A DNA stretch of 15,069 bases from Betaproteobacteria bacterium (GCA_013298455.1 JAAFHR010000025.1:1-15069), one strand, 5' to 3'. Counted from the first letter of the stretch, positions 1 through 6,446 are shown. Program-made: numbers and translations. The notes: generated from the letters alone by a model not told the origin.

Positions 1-48
1 CTCGTTGATGGGCGCACGGTTGTGAGTTTTTGATTGGACGATTGACAT
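1..48 (-). CDS. possible start of an unidentified gene, cut by the window edge
   Basis: An ATG on the minus strand opens a frame that stays free of stops to the window edge. It reads MSIVQSKTHNRAPINE over 16 codons. It lies 96 nt downstream of the flavin monooxygenase on the same strand, so it could be a third gene of the LysR-led group. No clear Shine-Dalgarno sequence precedes the ATG, and 16 codons are too few to recognise a family. The open frame could be chance. Confidence 0.28.
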   Translation of the reverse strand, partial: MSIVQSKTHNRAPINE

Positions 49-144
49 GGTGCTGGGCTCGACAGAAACGGGCGGCGCAGTCTATCGACTCCGGTTGCGA
101 TCAACACTAGGGTTGCTACGGGTGTGCCGCGTTGCGGTGTCTCT

Positions 145-1155
145 CTAGCGTGCAGCGAGGCTGGCTACAAGCGCGTAGCTTCGTTTTCGCGCGCTGTGAT
201 CGTGGATGGCGCTGGCGATGATCAGTTCATCGGTCTGAGTTTGCGCGATGAGGTTGTTGAGTTGTTGGTTCACTGTCTTTGGTGCACCGACGGCGGTGAC
301 GGTGAGCATTTGCGCCATGCCAGCTCGCTCGGCAGGCGAGCCCAGTGCGTTCATTTCGGCCACGGGAATCGGCGGCGGCAGTGGCCCGCGTTTGCCAGTT
401 TGCATCCCGAGGAAGCGTTGTTGAAGCGATGTGAAACGCCACTGCGCTTCGTCGTCGGTATCGGCTGCGATAACGTTTACAGCAACCGCAGCGTAGGGCT
501 GGGTGAGCGCGCCGGGTTGACCGTTGGGCTTGAAATGTGCCCGGTAAATTGCCAAGGCCTGCATCAGCATCGAAGGCGCAAAGTGCGACGCAAATGCAAA
601 CGGATAGCCCAGATGCGCGGCAACCTGAGCGCTGTACAGGCTCGAACCGAGCAACCAAATCGGCACATTGCAGCCGATGCCGGGAATCGCTCGCACGGGG
701 CGGCGCTCACCGGGCGGTGGCTGAAAGTACTCAGCGAGCTCGATCACATCGCCAATGAAATCGTCTTCGCTTTGTGTGGTCAAGCTGCGGCGCAGTGCGC
801 GCATCGTCATTTGGTCTGTGCCCGGCGCGCGACCTAATCCGAGATCGATACGACCGGGGTAGAGAGTGGCGAGCGTGCCGAATTGCTCGGCGATCACGAG
901 CGGCGCGTGGTTGGGCAACATCACACCACCCGAGCCCACGCGAATCGTTTTTGTACCGGCTGCAAGGTAGCCAACCAGAACAGAGGTCGCACTGCTCGCT
1001 ACGCCGTCCATGTTGTGATGCTCGGCGACCCAATAGCGCGTGTAGCCAAGCGCTTCGGTGTGTTGAGCGAGATCAAGCGAATTTCGAAGCGCGTCGGCTG
1101 CGTTGCTACCCTCAACGATGAGGGAGAGATCGAGCACGGAGACTGGCGTATTCAT
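145..1155 (-). CDS. LLM class flavin-dependent oxidoreductase (luciferase-like monooxygenase)
   Basis: The 336-residue product is a single-domain bacterial-luciferase-like TIM barrel of the YhbW type. Such enzymes use reduced flavin, usually FMNH2, to oxygenate or reduce a small organic substrate in the cytoplasm. The sequence opens with the typical strand VSVLDLSLI (residues 5-13). It then has YWVAEHHNM (41-49), [20 protein letters not shown] (73-92) and [17 protein letters not shown] (98-114), all hallmarks of this family, and the length is normal. The ATG at 1155 is chosen because the family N-terminus begins there. An upstream in-frame TTG at 1176 would overlap lysR and add residues not typical of the family. 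No strong Shine-Dalgarno is visible, so translation may be coupled to lysR, which ends 11 nt upstream. The substrate cannot be deduced. Confidence 0.9.
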   Translation of the reverse strand: MNTPVSVLDLSLIVEGSNAADALRNSLDLAQHTEALGYTRYWVAEHHNMDGVASSATSVLVGYLAAGTKTIRVGSGGVMLPNHAPLVIAEQFGTLATLYPGRIDLGLGRAPGTDQMTMRALRRSLTTQSEDDFIGDVIELAEYFQPPPGERRPVRAIPGIGCNVPIWLLGSSLYSAQVAAHLGYPFAFASHFAPSMLMQALAIYRAHFKPNGQPGALTQPYAAVAVNVIAADTDDEAQWRFTSLQQRFLGMQTGKRGPLPPPIPVAEMNALGSPAERAGMAQMLTVTAVGAPKTVNQQLNNLIAQTQTDELIIASAIHDHSARKRSYALVASLAAR

Positions 1156-1166
1156 CAGCGATACAT

Positions 1167-2123
1167 TCAAAGCCAAAACGGCGCACAGAGCGCCACCGGA
1201 TCACCCACCAAATCAGGTTGCGCTCGAAGCGATTCAAGCAAGAAATCGACGAACACCCGAACGCGTGCGGGTTGATTGCGTCGACTTCGGTAGTAGAGAT
1301 ACAGCGAGATGCCAGAGGAGCGACATTGCGGCAACACGGGCCGCAGTGCGCCGCTTCGAAAATGCGGCATCACCAGCGGGAGCGGCGCGTTAAAGATACC
1401 CACGCCGCAGATCGCTGCATGCTCCAGGCTGTTGAAATCATTGGCGATGAGCGTGCCGCGCGCTGGGGGATCGAGTGCGATGCGCTGTGGCCCTAAACGC
1501 CAGTTGATCGTGCTTCGGTCGCTGTCATTCGTGACGGCGCGTGAGGCCATGCGCAGGCAATTGTGCTGCGCTAAGTCCTCAATCCTTTTCGGGATACCTT
1601 GCGTGGCGAAATAACTCGGCGCAGCGCAAAGTACAAAGTGCAGCTCGCAAATTTCCCGGGCGATCACAGCGGGGCTTTGCTGACGCCCGGCACGAATGCC
1701 GATGTCAAAGTTATCAGCCACCAGATCAACGACCGCGTCATCGAGCCGCAGATCAACTTCGATATTGGGATAGAGCCGCGCAAACTTCGGCAACAGCGGA
1801 ATCACTGAGCCGCGACCAAACGGGCTCAAGCTCGTGACTCGCACTACGCCACCCGGCGCATCAGCGCTATTTTTTGCGGATGCCGTAGCGTCCTCCAACG
1901 CCCGAAGCGGCTCGGCGCATCGCTCGTGAAAGGCGCGTCCTTCGTCGGTCAAACTCAACGCTCGTGTCGAACGATTGAGTAACCTCACCCCCAGCGCCCG
2001 CTCCAGCGACGCTACGTTTTTGCTCACGGCCACTGCGCTGATGCCCAATTCCCGTGCCGCGCCCGCGAAACTGCCCGCGCTGACGGTCCGGACGAAATTG
2101 GTGATTCCAAGCAAACTACTCAT
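1167..2123 (-). CDS. LysR family transcriptional regulator
   Basis: The product is a 318-residue LysR-type DNA-binding regulator. The N-terminal winged helix-turn-helix spans about residues 2-62, including [20 protein letters not shown] and [20 protein letters not shown] periplasmic-binding-protein-like effector domain follows from about residue 90 ([20 protein letters not shown] onward) and resembles the CrgA/DsdC-like branch. The ATG at 2123 is preferred because the HTH begins directly after it. A longer in-frame start at 2177 adds 18 residues unlike the family. The flavin monooxygenase starts 11 nt after the stop on the same strand, so the pair is probably one operon and the monooxygenase a likely target. 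The divergent neighbour, the patatin gene, is 321 nt away and is less obviously controlled by it. The inducer is unknown. Confidence 0.92.
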   Translation of the reverse strand: MSSLLGITNFVRTVSAGSFAGAARELGISAVAVSKNVASLERALGVRLLNRSTRALSLTDEGRAFHERCAEPLRALEDATASAKNSADAPGGVVRVTSLSPFGRGSVIPLLPKFARLYPNIEVDLRLDDAVVDLVADNFDIGIRAGRQQSPAVIAREICELHFVLCAAPSYFATQGIPKRIEDLAQHNCLRMASRAVTNDSDRSTINWRLGPQRIALDPPARGTLIANDFNSLEHAAICGVGIFNAPLPLVMPHFRSGALRPVLPQCRSSGISLYLYYRSRRNQPARVRVFVDFLLESLRAQPDLVGDPVALCAPFWL

Positions 2124-2444
2124 AGCCGCAATGCTACGCCAACGGCCCGAATTGCTAACCTGTGGTTTGTATTGCACGAACCGTTGGCCGCGTTGTGGGC
2201 GGGTGCGCTGAGGGCTACGATTCGGGGGTGCAGTTTGCTTTTGGGTTGAAAATCATGCTTGGAATGCCTTTGTTCGACGTGTCGTTTAGTCTGTTTGTTT
2301 TGATGAACGCGGCGCGTATCTACGTGTTGCCTCGTGCTCACGCAGTCTTTCTTAAGCGAGTCGCTCCACCGTTTTTGCGCTCGCATGTACTGAGACGTTT
2401 GGGCTTCACCCCTTGGCCAGAGATCACTTAGCGGAGCGGGCGTG
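2124..2444. other. intergenic region between divergent lysR and patatin genes
   Basis: This 321-nt stretch must hold the promoters of the LysR operon (minus) and the patatin gene (plus). I see no convincing -35/-10 pair on either strand. A plus-strand frame with ATG codons at 2255 and 2264 runs to a TAG at 2429-2431. It would give a basic peptide of about 59 residues ending in FTPWPEIT, 13 nt before the patatin ATG. It has no strong ribosome binding site and no recognisable domain, so I do not call it as a gene. A small upstream cistron cannot be excluded. Confidence 0.4.
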
Positions 2445-3338
2445 ATGAAGCACTACCTTACCCTCCTCGCAGCCGCCGCGCTTAGCTTATCGGGATGCGC
2501 GCCGTTCAACTACGTTGCGCCAGACGCCCCGGTGGCCGCGCTCTCCGTAGCACCCATTCATCCGAGGCCACGTATCGCCGTGGTGCTTGGGAGCGGTGGC
2601 CCGCGCGGCTATGCGCACATTGGTTTCATCAAAATCGCAGAGCAAGCGGGCATCGTGCCCGATTTGATCGTGGGCAGCAGCGTCGGCGCGTTAATCGGTT
2701 CATTCTGGGCGAGTGGAATGAGCGCTGCCGAGATCGAAACCAGAGCGCTCTCAGGCGGCCCGCTCACGCTCTTTGATCTTTCCCCCTTCGCCGATCGCGG
2801 CTGGATTCAAGGACAAAAGCTGCAAGATTACGTGAACCGCGAACTCGGCGTACCCACGCTCGAGCAGCTCAAACGTCCGATGATCGTTGTCGCCACGCGT
2901 CGCGACGACAAAGTGGCAACGTTTTTCAGGAGTGGCAACGTCGGCGTCGCCGTTCGCGCATCAAGCGCTGTACCGAAAGTAATTTCACCCGTAGGCATCG
3001 CCGGCATTGAATACGAAGACGGCGACGAGTCGCTCCCGCTCGCCGTGAAAGCCGCCCGCGATGCTGGCGCACAATTTGTAATCGCGGTGGATGTAAGCGC
3101 CCGAGACGGCAGCGCCCCACCCGGCGTGTCCCCCGATTGGCTAGCCCGAGACGCCAAGCGCCGCGCCCGCATCGTTCCTGAAGTGGCCCTAGCCGACTTC
3201 GTCATCCACCCCGACATGGGCTACTTCGCCAGCCCCCGCCGCGAATTTTTTCTACGCGCGCAGGCAGCGGGGGAAGCGGAGACTAAGGCGCGGATGGCGG
3301 AGCTTTTGGGGTTGCTTAAGGCGCGGGGGTTGAGGTAG
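2445..3338 (+). CDS. patatin-like phospholipase family lipoprotein
   Basis: The 297-residue product belongs to the patatin-like (RssA/YlbK-type) serine lipid acyl hydrolases. The start MKHYLTLLAAAALSLSGCAP is a lipoprotein signal peptide with lipobox LSGC, so Cys18 is the likely acylated residue and the enzyme is probably anchored to a membrane on the periplasmic side. The oxyanion-hole loop GSGGPRG is at 49-55. The nucleophile elbow GSSVG at 77-81 makes Ser79 the nucleophile. EDGDESLP around 191-198 supplies Asp192 of the Ser-Asp dyad. A GGAG at 2433-2436 sits 8 nt before the ATG; a GTG directly before it (2442) is an alternative. The gene stands alone and converges on a small minus-strand ORF 7 nt beyond its stop. 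The lipid substrate is unknown. Confidence 0.88.
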   Translation: MKHYLTLLAAAALSLSGCAPFNYVAPDAPVAALSVAPIHPRPRIAVVLGSGGPRGYAHIGFIKIAEQAGIVPDLIVGSSVGALIGSFWASGMSAAEIETRALSGGPLTLFDLSPFADRGWIQGQKLQDYVNRELGVPTLEQLKRPMIVVATRRDDKVATFFRSGNVGVAVRASSAVPKVISPVGIAGIEYEDGDESLPLAVKAARDAGAQFVIAVDVSARDGSAPPGVSPDWLARDAKRRARIVPEVALADFVIHPDMGYFASPRREFFLRAQAAGEAETKARMAELLGLLKARGLR

Positions 3339-3345
3339 TACAGCG

Positions 3346-3543
3346 CTACTTCTTCTCGTTTTGACCGAGCTTGCAGCAGGCTTCAGCACGGCCTTGGCTA
3401 AAGCCTTGTGCAAAATCAACTGCTTGAGTCAACACCAGTACCAAAAGCAGCAATTTGAATGACAAGCTGGATCGCGTCATGTTTCGCTCATTCTCGTCGC
3501 GAGCAGTGAACAGTTGGGTCAGGCGGGCGAAGATAGATTTCAT
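3346..3543 (-). CDS. small hypothetical membrane or exported protein
   Basis: This 65-residue ORF is not recognised. It has a basic N-terminus (MKSIFARLTQLF), a polar stretch and a strongly hydrophobic run LSFKLLLLVLVLTQAV (about residues 27-42). The polar C-terminus contains ACCKLGQNEKK with a Cys pair. A shorter form from Met22 (3480) would look like a signal peptide plus a short mature tail. No strong Shine-Dalgarno precedes either start. It lies downstream of the small ORF at 3656-3847 on the same strand, 112 nt apart with a hairpin between. It packs tightly against the convergent patatin gene. It could be a second product of a LuxR-controlled transcript, but it may not be expressed. Confidence 0.38.
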   Translation of the reverse strand: MKSIFARLTQLFTARDENERNMTRSSLSFKLLLLVLVLTQAVDFAQGFSQGRAEACCKLGQNEKK

Positions 3544-3586
3544 ACAACGCTTTCAGTGCGGGTGATAGGGTTGGTATTTGGAGGAG

Positions 3587-3601
3587 GGGGCGCTTCGCCC
3601 C
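3587..3601. repeat. short GC-rich hairpin GGGGCG-CTT-CGCCCC
   Basis: A perfect 6-bp palindrome with a 3-nt loop lies in the gap between the two small minus-strand ORFs. No T-run follows on either strand, so it is not a standard rho-independent terminator. It could be a processing or stabilising hairpin, or a fragment of an intergenic repeat. Confidence 0.5.
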
Positions 3602-3641
3602 GAGGATTAACCACGGTTCTGCGGCGGCTGAATCGAGCTAC

Positions 3642-3655
3642 AGCGGCGAGCCGCT
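3642..3655 (-). repeat. palindrome AGCGGC-GA-GCCGCT directly after the small ORF stop
   Basis: These arms are perfect and abut the stop codon of the 3656-3847 ORF on the minus strand. A stem-loop here could protect the transcript end or attenuate readthrough into the next small ORF. There is no T-tract, so termination is not claimed. Confidence 0.4.
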
Positions 3656-3847
3656 TCAGAGCGGCTGCCACATCACGCCCAATAGCAAACACGCCCACGC
3701 GATTACCGCGAACGTCGTTCCAGCGCGGTCGATATCGAATTGAGGGGTACTGAATTTCTCGCTTGCGCGTTTTGCCGCGAGCTTATCTCCGCTAGCCGCG
3801 CCTGCGTCAAGCGGGGTGGCTGCTGTATCGATCTTTCTGTTTTTCAT
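3656..3847 (-). CDS. small hypothetical protein with C-terminal membrane segment
   Basis: This 63-residue protein is of unknown family. The N-terminal 40 or so residues are polar and charged (MKNRKIDTAATPLDAGAASG and onward). The end, TTFAVIAWACLLLGVMWQPL, is one hydrophobic helix, so it is probably a tail-anchored inner-membrane protein with its N-terminus in the cytoplasm. An AGGAG at 3858-3854 stands 6 nt before the ATG, a good ribosome binding site that supports a real gene. About 95 nt upstream of the start is the 18-bp dyad at 3942-3959, and beyond that the luxR gene on the same strand. The natural reading is a target gene of that regulator, which is inferred from position only. Confidence 0.55.
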   Translation of the reverse strand: MKNRKIDTAATPLDAGAASGDKLAAKRASEKFSTPQFDIDRAGTTFAVIAWACLLLGVMWQPL

Positions 3848-3941
3848 CTTGCGCTCCTAGTTGTGGGAAAGCGGCTTTGTCTAGCTCACGCCGACTGTGT
3901 AGCCGTGAGATGAATTTCATCGAAAGTGGGCGAGATTTGTA

Positions 3942-3959
3942 ACTGTCAGAACTGACAGT
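3942..3959. promoter_or_regulatory. candidate lux-box-type operator (perfect 18-bp dyad)
   Basis: The site reads ACTGTCAG-AA-CTGACAGT, two perfect 8-bp arms around a 2-nt centre. It fits the CT-N12-AG spacing of las/rhl/lux boxes bound by LuxR-family regulators, and 18 bp is the length of the TraR box. It lies between the luxR stop (4048) and the small ORF start (3847), that is, upstream of the small ORF. Read on the minus strand its right half contains CTGACA, close to a -35 TTGACA, as expected for class II activation; a matching -10 is weak. The 2-nt centre argues against an RNA hairpin function. Binding by the adjacent LuxR is an inference. Confidence 0.6.
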
Positions 3960-4047
3960 GCGAGCGGAAGGACATCGAAGCAAGTGAGTCGGCGAGACCC
4001 AATACCGAACGAGTGCCTCTCGGGGCGCGATATTGTGGACTACGTGA

Positions 4048-4755
4048 CTACAGGACTAGCCTCAGCTGAATTGCCTTCGCGATTGCCGCGCGCTTATTGA
4101 TCACGCCGAGTTTTGCGCAGATGTTTTGCATGTGAAAGTTAGCCGTTCGCTCGGTGATGCCGAGAATCGTCCCGACCTCGAAGGCTGTTTTTCCCGCTGC
4201 TGTCCATTTCATTACTTCTAGCTCTTTGGACGTTAGGCGTGGGAAATCAGCGTCTCGAGTGTGCGTCAGCAATCGATCCAGCGCTGGCAGTGCGAACGCC
4301 GCGAACAACTGTGCATCAGCAACGACCCGCGTCAACTCCAACGGGTTGCTGGGTAGGTCGCCATCCCTCGAGAAACCAAGGTGCAGCTCAGAGCCGCTTG
4401 GGGAATAGGTAGGCACTTCGACCCCCGCCTTGAAGCCGTGTTTTGTGATGACTTCTGCAAGGTTGGCGAAGCCGCTTTTCACAAAAAAGTCACGATCCCA
4501 GAGCACGGGTTTCGGCGTGGCATCCACCGCGACAATGACGGGGTCCTTATGTTCAAACACCGTTTGCTCATCAAGCCATTGCTTTGAAAAATTATTGACA
4601 GATATCCACGCTCGATTCGGCCGTGGCGTCGCGTAGTCAGCATTGATGAGATCAAACCCCAGCTGCTTCCCAAACTTAATCAACTCGATTTTGAAATCAT
4701 CAAGTGTCGCGGCGTTGAGCACCGGCGCGTAGAGATCATCGAGCAGGTTATTCAT
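4048..4755 (-). CDS. LuxR family regulator with autoinducer-binding-type domain (LuxR solo)
   Basis: The 235-residue product has quorum-sensing LuxR architecture. An N-terminal ligand domain spans about 15-160 and a C-terminal GerE-type helix-turn-helix about 172-235 (LTSKELEVMKWTAAGKTAFE onward, with ILGITERTANFHMQNICAKL). Pocket residues of the family can be placed: Trp60 (like TraR Trp57), Asp71 in KDPV (Asp70) and Trp86 in VLWD (Trp85). The spacing Asp71-Trp86 is exactly 15 as in TraR. The Trp60-Asp71 spacing is only 11 instead of 13, and no Tyr is found at the TraR Tyr61 position, so the ligand may differ from a classical acyl-homoserine lactone. GFKAGVEVPTYSPSG (108-121) is typical of the domain. 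AGGGA precedes the ATG. No luxI synthase is in the window, hence the term solo. Two dyads of lux-box spacing flank the gene. Confidence 0.88.
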   Translation of the reverse strand: MNNLLDDLYAPVLNAATLDDFKIELIKFGKQLGFDLINADYATPRPNRAWISVNNFSKQWLDEQTVFEHKDPVIVAVDATPKPVLWDRDFFVKSGFANLAEVITKHGFKAGVEVPTYSPSGSELHLGFSRDGDLPSNPLELTRVVADAQLFAAFALPALDRLLTHTRDADFPRLTSKELEVMKWTAAGKTAFEVGTILGITERTANFHMQNICAKLGVINKRAAIAKAIQLRLVL

Positions 4756-5156
4756 GGACGTCCCTGCGCTTCGATTGGAGTGGGGCCGGTGACTTCATCG
4801 ATGGGCGATGTGTCTTGAAGATCGGGGGGGGATGGGTGGGCACTTCTAAAAACGACTCTGGCGGACGTGGTGAAGAACGATACGTGTGATCTCACAAAGT
4901 GTAGGCAGGGGCATGATTCAAGTAAACACTCCGCTTGCGCACCGGGGCGGATTCTGAGGAGCGAGTGGGCTCGGATGCAACAGCGGCTCGGATGCTTTCG
5001 GAAAAACCTATTAGTTTTCATAGGTCACAGACGAACTGAACTCTGGTGAACACCGCCCCCCGAACGGCGGAAGCGGCGATTGGGAACGAATGCGAGACGT
5101 TTTGGTAATCGCGTGCAGGTCGCTCGTCGTGGCTTAGCTTCAAGTGACACGCAAAC
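4756..5156. other. intergenic region upstream of luxR, downstream of rpoH
   Basis: About 400 nt lie between the luxR start and the rpoH terminator. It must contain the luxR promoter (minus strand). Apart from the 20-bp dyad at 5006-5025 and a CCGCC...GGCGG arm pair near 5049-5066, I see no gene, RNA or clear -35/-10. An 89-codon minus frame ending at 4752 has no domain or start signal and is not accepted. Confidence 0.5.
5006..5025. promoter_or_regulatory. second, weaker lux-box-like dyad upstream of luxR
   Basis: ACCTATTAGTTTTCATAGGT is a 20-nt imperfect palindrome with perfect 6-bp outer arms. It fits the CT-N12-AG spacing shared with the 3942-3959 site, and its ends ACCT...AGGT match those of the classical Vibrio lux box. 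It lies about 250 nt upstream of the luxR ATG, where an autoregulatory site could be. The centre is poorly symmetric, so chance is a real possibility. Confidence 0.3.
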
Positions 5157-5186
5157 AAAAAAACCCAGCGCAAGGCTGGGTTTTTT
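5157..5186 (-). terminator. rho-independent terminator of rpoH
   Basis: CCCAGC (5164-5169) and GCTGGG (5175-5180) form a stem with a 5-nt loop. It is flanked by an A-run on the left and TTTTTT on the right, so it can work in both directions. It begins 17 nt after the rpoH stop on the minus strand and shields the luxR region from rpoH readthrough. Confidence 0.9.
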
Positions 5187-5202
5187 GTGGGCAGAACCGA
5201 GT

Positions 5203-6063
5203 TTAGTGCTCGATCTCTTTCCTCATCTGTTTCATGGCTTTCACTTCAATCTGGCGAATGCGCTCCGCTGAGACGCCGTATTTGTCGGCGAGGTGTTGCA
5301 GCGTTTCTTCTTGGTCTTCGGCGAGCCAGCGGCGGGTGATGATGTCTCTGGAGCGCTCGTCCAAATTCGTTAATGCGCGTTTGAGACCGGCGCTTTGTAC
5401 GCGCTCGGTTTGATCGGCTTCGTAGATGCGGGCGGGGTCAACGCTCTCGTCGGCTTGCAGATATGAAATCGGCGCGGTGCCTTCGCTTTCGGCGTCGTCC
5501 GGTGTGCCGTCCATGGCGATGTCGCGGCCCGAAAGTCGCATGTTCATTTCGAACACTTCTTCGGGTTTGACGTTTAATTCTTTGGCGATGCGTTTTGCTT
5601 CGGCTTGCGTCAAGGCGTGTTCGCCGGAGCGCATGGCTCGCAGGTTGAAAAACAGTTTCCGCTGCGATTTGGTGGTGGCTACTTTGACCAAGCGCCAATT
5701 CTTCAAAATGTATTCGTGAATTTCAGCGCGAATCCAATGCAGGGCGAACGACACCAAACGCACACCGCGCTCGGGATCGAATCGACGCACGGCTTTCATC
5801 AAACCCACGTTGCCTTCTTGAATCAAATCGCCCTGCGGCAAGCCGTAGCCCATGTAATTGCGGCTCACCGACACGACCAAACGCAAGTGGCTCATCACCA
5901 AGGAGCGCGCGGAATCTACGTCTTGCATGTATTTCCAGCGCATTCCGAGCTCTTGCTCTTGTTCGAGCGTTAGGAGCGGATATTTGTTGACGGCGGTGAC
6001 GTACTGGTCGATCGTGCCGAGTGCTGAGGGCACGGGAAAGCTGAGTGTGGCGGTAGGATTCAT
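5203..6063 (-). CDS. rpoH: RNA polymerase heat-shock sigma factor RpoH (sigma-32)
   Basis: This 286-residue group-3 sigma-70 factor directs RNA polymerase to heat-shock promoters. Region 2 includes SHLRLVVSVSRNYMGYGLPQ, the core-binding GDLIQEGNVGLMKAVRRFDP (about 78-97) and the -10-reading segment FALHWIRAEIHEYILKNWRL (106-125). The RpoH-specific box TKSQRKLFFNLR is at about 131-142 and separates it from other sigma factors. Region 4 with the helix-turn-helix ends the protein (HLADKYGVSAERIRQIEVKA). The ATG at 6063 begins MNPTATLSFPVPSALGTIDQ, the usual betaproteobacterial N-terminus; an upstream start at 6213 would run through the leader and is rejected. The Shine-Dalgarno is weak and distant (GGGGA, 11 nt). 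The leader is long, about 205-220 nt from the predicted starts. Transcription is probably repressed by HrcA through the CIRCE at 6259-6285. Confidence 0.97.
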   Translation of the reverse strand: MNPTATLSFPVPSALGTIDQYVTAVNKYPLLTLEQEQELGMRWKYMQDVDSARSLVMSHLRLVVSVSRNYMGYGLPQGDLIQEGNVGLMKAVRRFDPERGVRLVSFALHWIRAEIHEYILKNWRLVKVATTKSQRKLFFNLRAMRSGEHALTQAEAKRIAKELNVKPEEVFEMNMRLSGRDIAMDGTPDDAESEGTAPISYLQADESVDPARIYEADQTERVQSAGLKRALTNLDERSRDIITRRWLAEDQEETLQHLADKYGVSAERIRQIEVKAMKQMRKEIEH

Positions 6064-6112
6064 GTAAGTCAAAGTCCCCAAAACGATGCCGTCAACTAAC
6101 AAAAGTGCGCGG

Positions 6113-6124
6113 ACGGCGCGCCGT
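6113..6124 (-). repeat. 12-bp perfect palindrome in the rpoH leader
   Basis: ACGGCGCGCCGT lies about 50 nt upstream of the rpoH ATG, inside the predicted transcript. A further stem GCCCCT / AGGGGGC is at 6150-6166. Together they make the leader GC-rich and foldable. A role in translation control or as an RNA thermometer is speculation. Confidence 0.4.
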
Positions 6125-6258
6125 GAACGACAGCAAAACCGCCGTCGTTGCCCCTCACGAGGGGGCGGGCGATACAGGCTCGATTGCCTGCCGACCCCGC
6201 CGAGCTGCCCCAACCGGAGCAGCCCAAGTGCATCAGGTGATTGGTTCGATTCACCGCT

Positions 6259-6285
6259 TTAGCACTCGTGACGTGAGAGTGCTAA
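6259..6285. promoter_or_regulatory. CIRCE element (HrcA operator) of rpoH
   Basis: The site is TTAGCACTC-N9-GAGTGCTAA with both 9-bp arms perfect, the exact consensus of the CIRCE operator bound by the heat-shock repressor HrcA. It lies just downstream of the minus-strand TATAAT at 6293-6288 and about 196 nt upstream of the rpoH start. HrcA bound here would block initiation of rpoH. CIRCE usually controls groE and dnaK operons; at rpoH it places the positive heat-shock factor under the negative one. Confidence 0.95.
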
Positions 6286-6301
6286 CAATTATAAAAGTTC
6301 C
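6274..6301 (-). promoter_or_regulatory. rpoH promoter region: sigma-70 -10 and sigma-E-like motif
   Basis: On the minus strand a perfect TATAAT lies at 6293-6288, with only a weak -35 at the proper distance (CGAGCA, 17-nt spacer). Overlapping it, GGAACTT (6301-6295) is followed after exactly 16 nt by TCTCA (6278-6274). This resembles the sigma-E promoter layout, including the spacing I recall for the sigma-E-dependent P3 promoter of E. coli rpoH. Both putative start regions fall in or at the edge of the CIRCE, so HrcA could repress both. The sigma-E reading is inferred from the motif alone. Confidence 0.6.
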
Positions 6302-6354
6302 TGAGTTTTTTGCTCGGGATTAGGTTTTTTGGGTTGAAATGAGGGGTAAACGGC

Positions 6355-6398
6355 TTATTCGCTAAATGCCACGCTAAATATGGCATACAGGCGAATAA
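6355..6398. repeat. nested two-part palindrome between rpoH and the plus-strand operon
   Basis: Outer arms TTATTCGC (6355-6362) and GCGAATAA (6391-6398) enclose inner arms ATGCCA (6366-6371) and TGGCAT (6381-6386) with a 9-nt loop. All 14 base pairs are perfect. The element stands in AT-rich DNA about 20 nt upstream of the plus-strand promoter candidate at 6419. It could be an operator with two symmetric layers or an RNA stem-loop; no T-run makes it a simple terminator. Confidence 0.5.
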
Positions 6399-6418
6399 AT
6401 AAACTTGCAGACAAAACG

Positions 6419-6446
6419 TTGAAAATGACTTTAGCCCAGATTTAAT
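6419..6446 (+). promoter_or_regulatory. candidate sigma-70 promoter of the exported-protein operon
   Basis: TTGAAA at 6419-6424 and TTTAAT at 6441-6446 are separated by 16 nt; each matches the consensus at 5 of 6 positions. Initiation near 6453 would give a leader of about 285 nt before the amidohydrolase ATG at 6739, carrying the long palindrome at 6507-6614. No better promoter is seen closer to the gene. Confidence 0.45.

Noticed and set aside
124..837. 237-codon plus-strand ORF
   Set aside because: It is antisense to the flavin monooxygenase gene, shows no domain, and exists because of the GC-rich coding strand opposite.
2120..2386. 88-codon minus-strand ORF between lysR and patatin
   Set aside because: It overlaps the start of lysR in another frame, is rich in polar low-complexity residues and has no start signal.
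4752..5021. 89-codon minus-strand ORF whose stop overlaps the luxR ATG
   Set aside because: The 4-nt overlap looks like coupling, but the peptide has no domain, no ribosome binding site and would run through the lux-like dyad. Chance is more likely.
6064..6213. extended rpoH start at 6213
   Set aside because: The extra 50 residues are arginine-rich, unlike any RpoH N-terminus, and fall in the leader between CIRCE and the conserved ATG at 6063.
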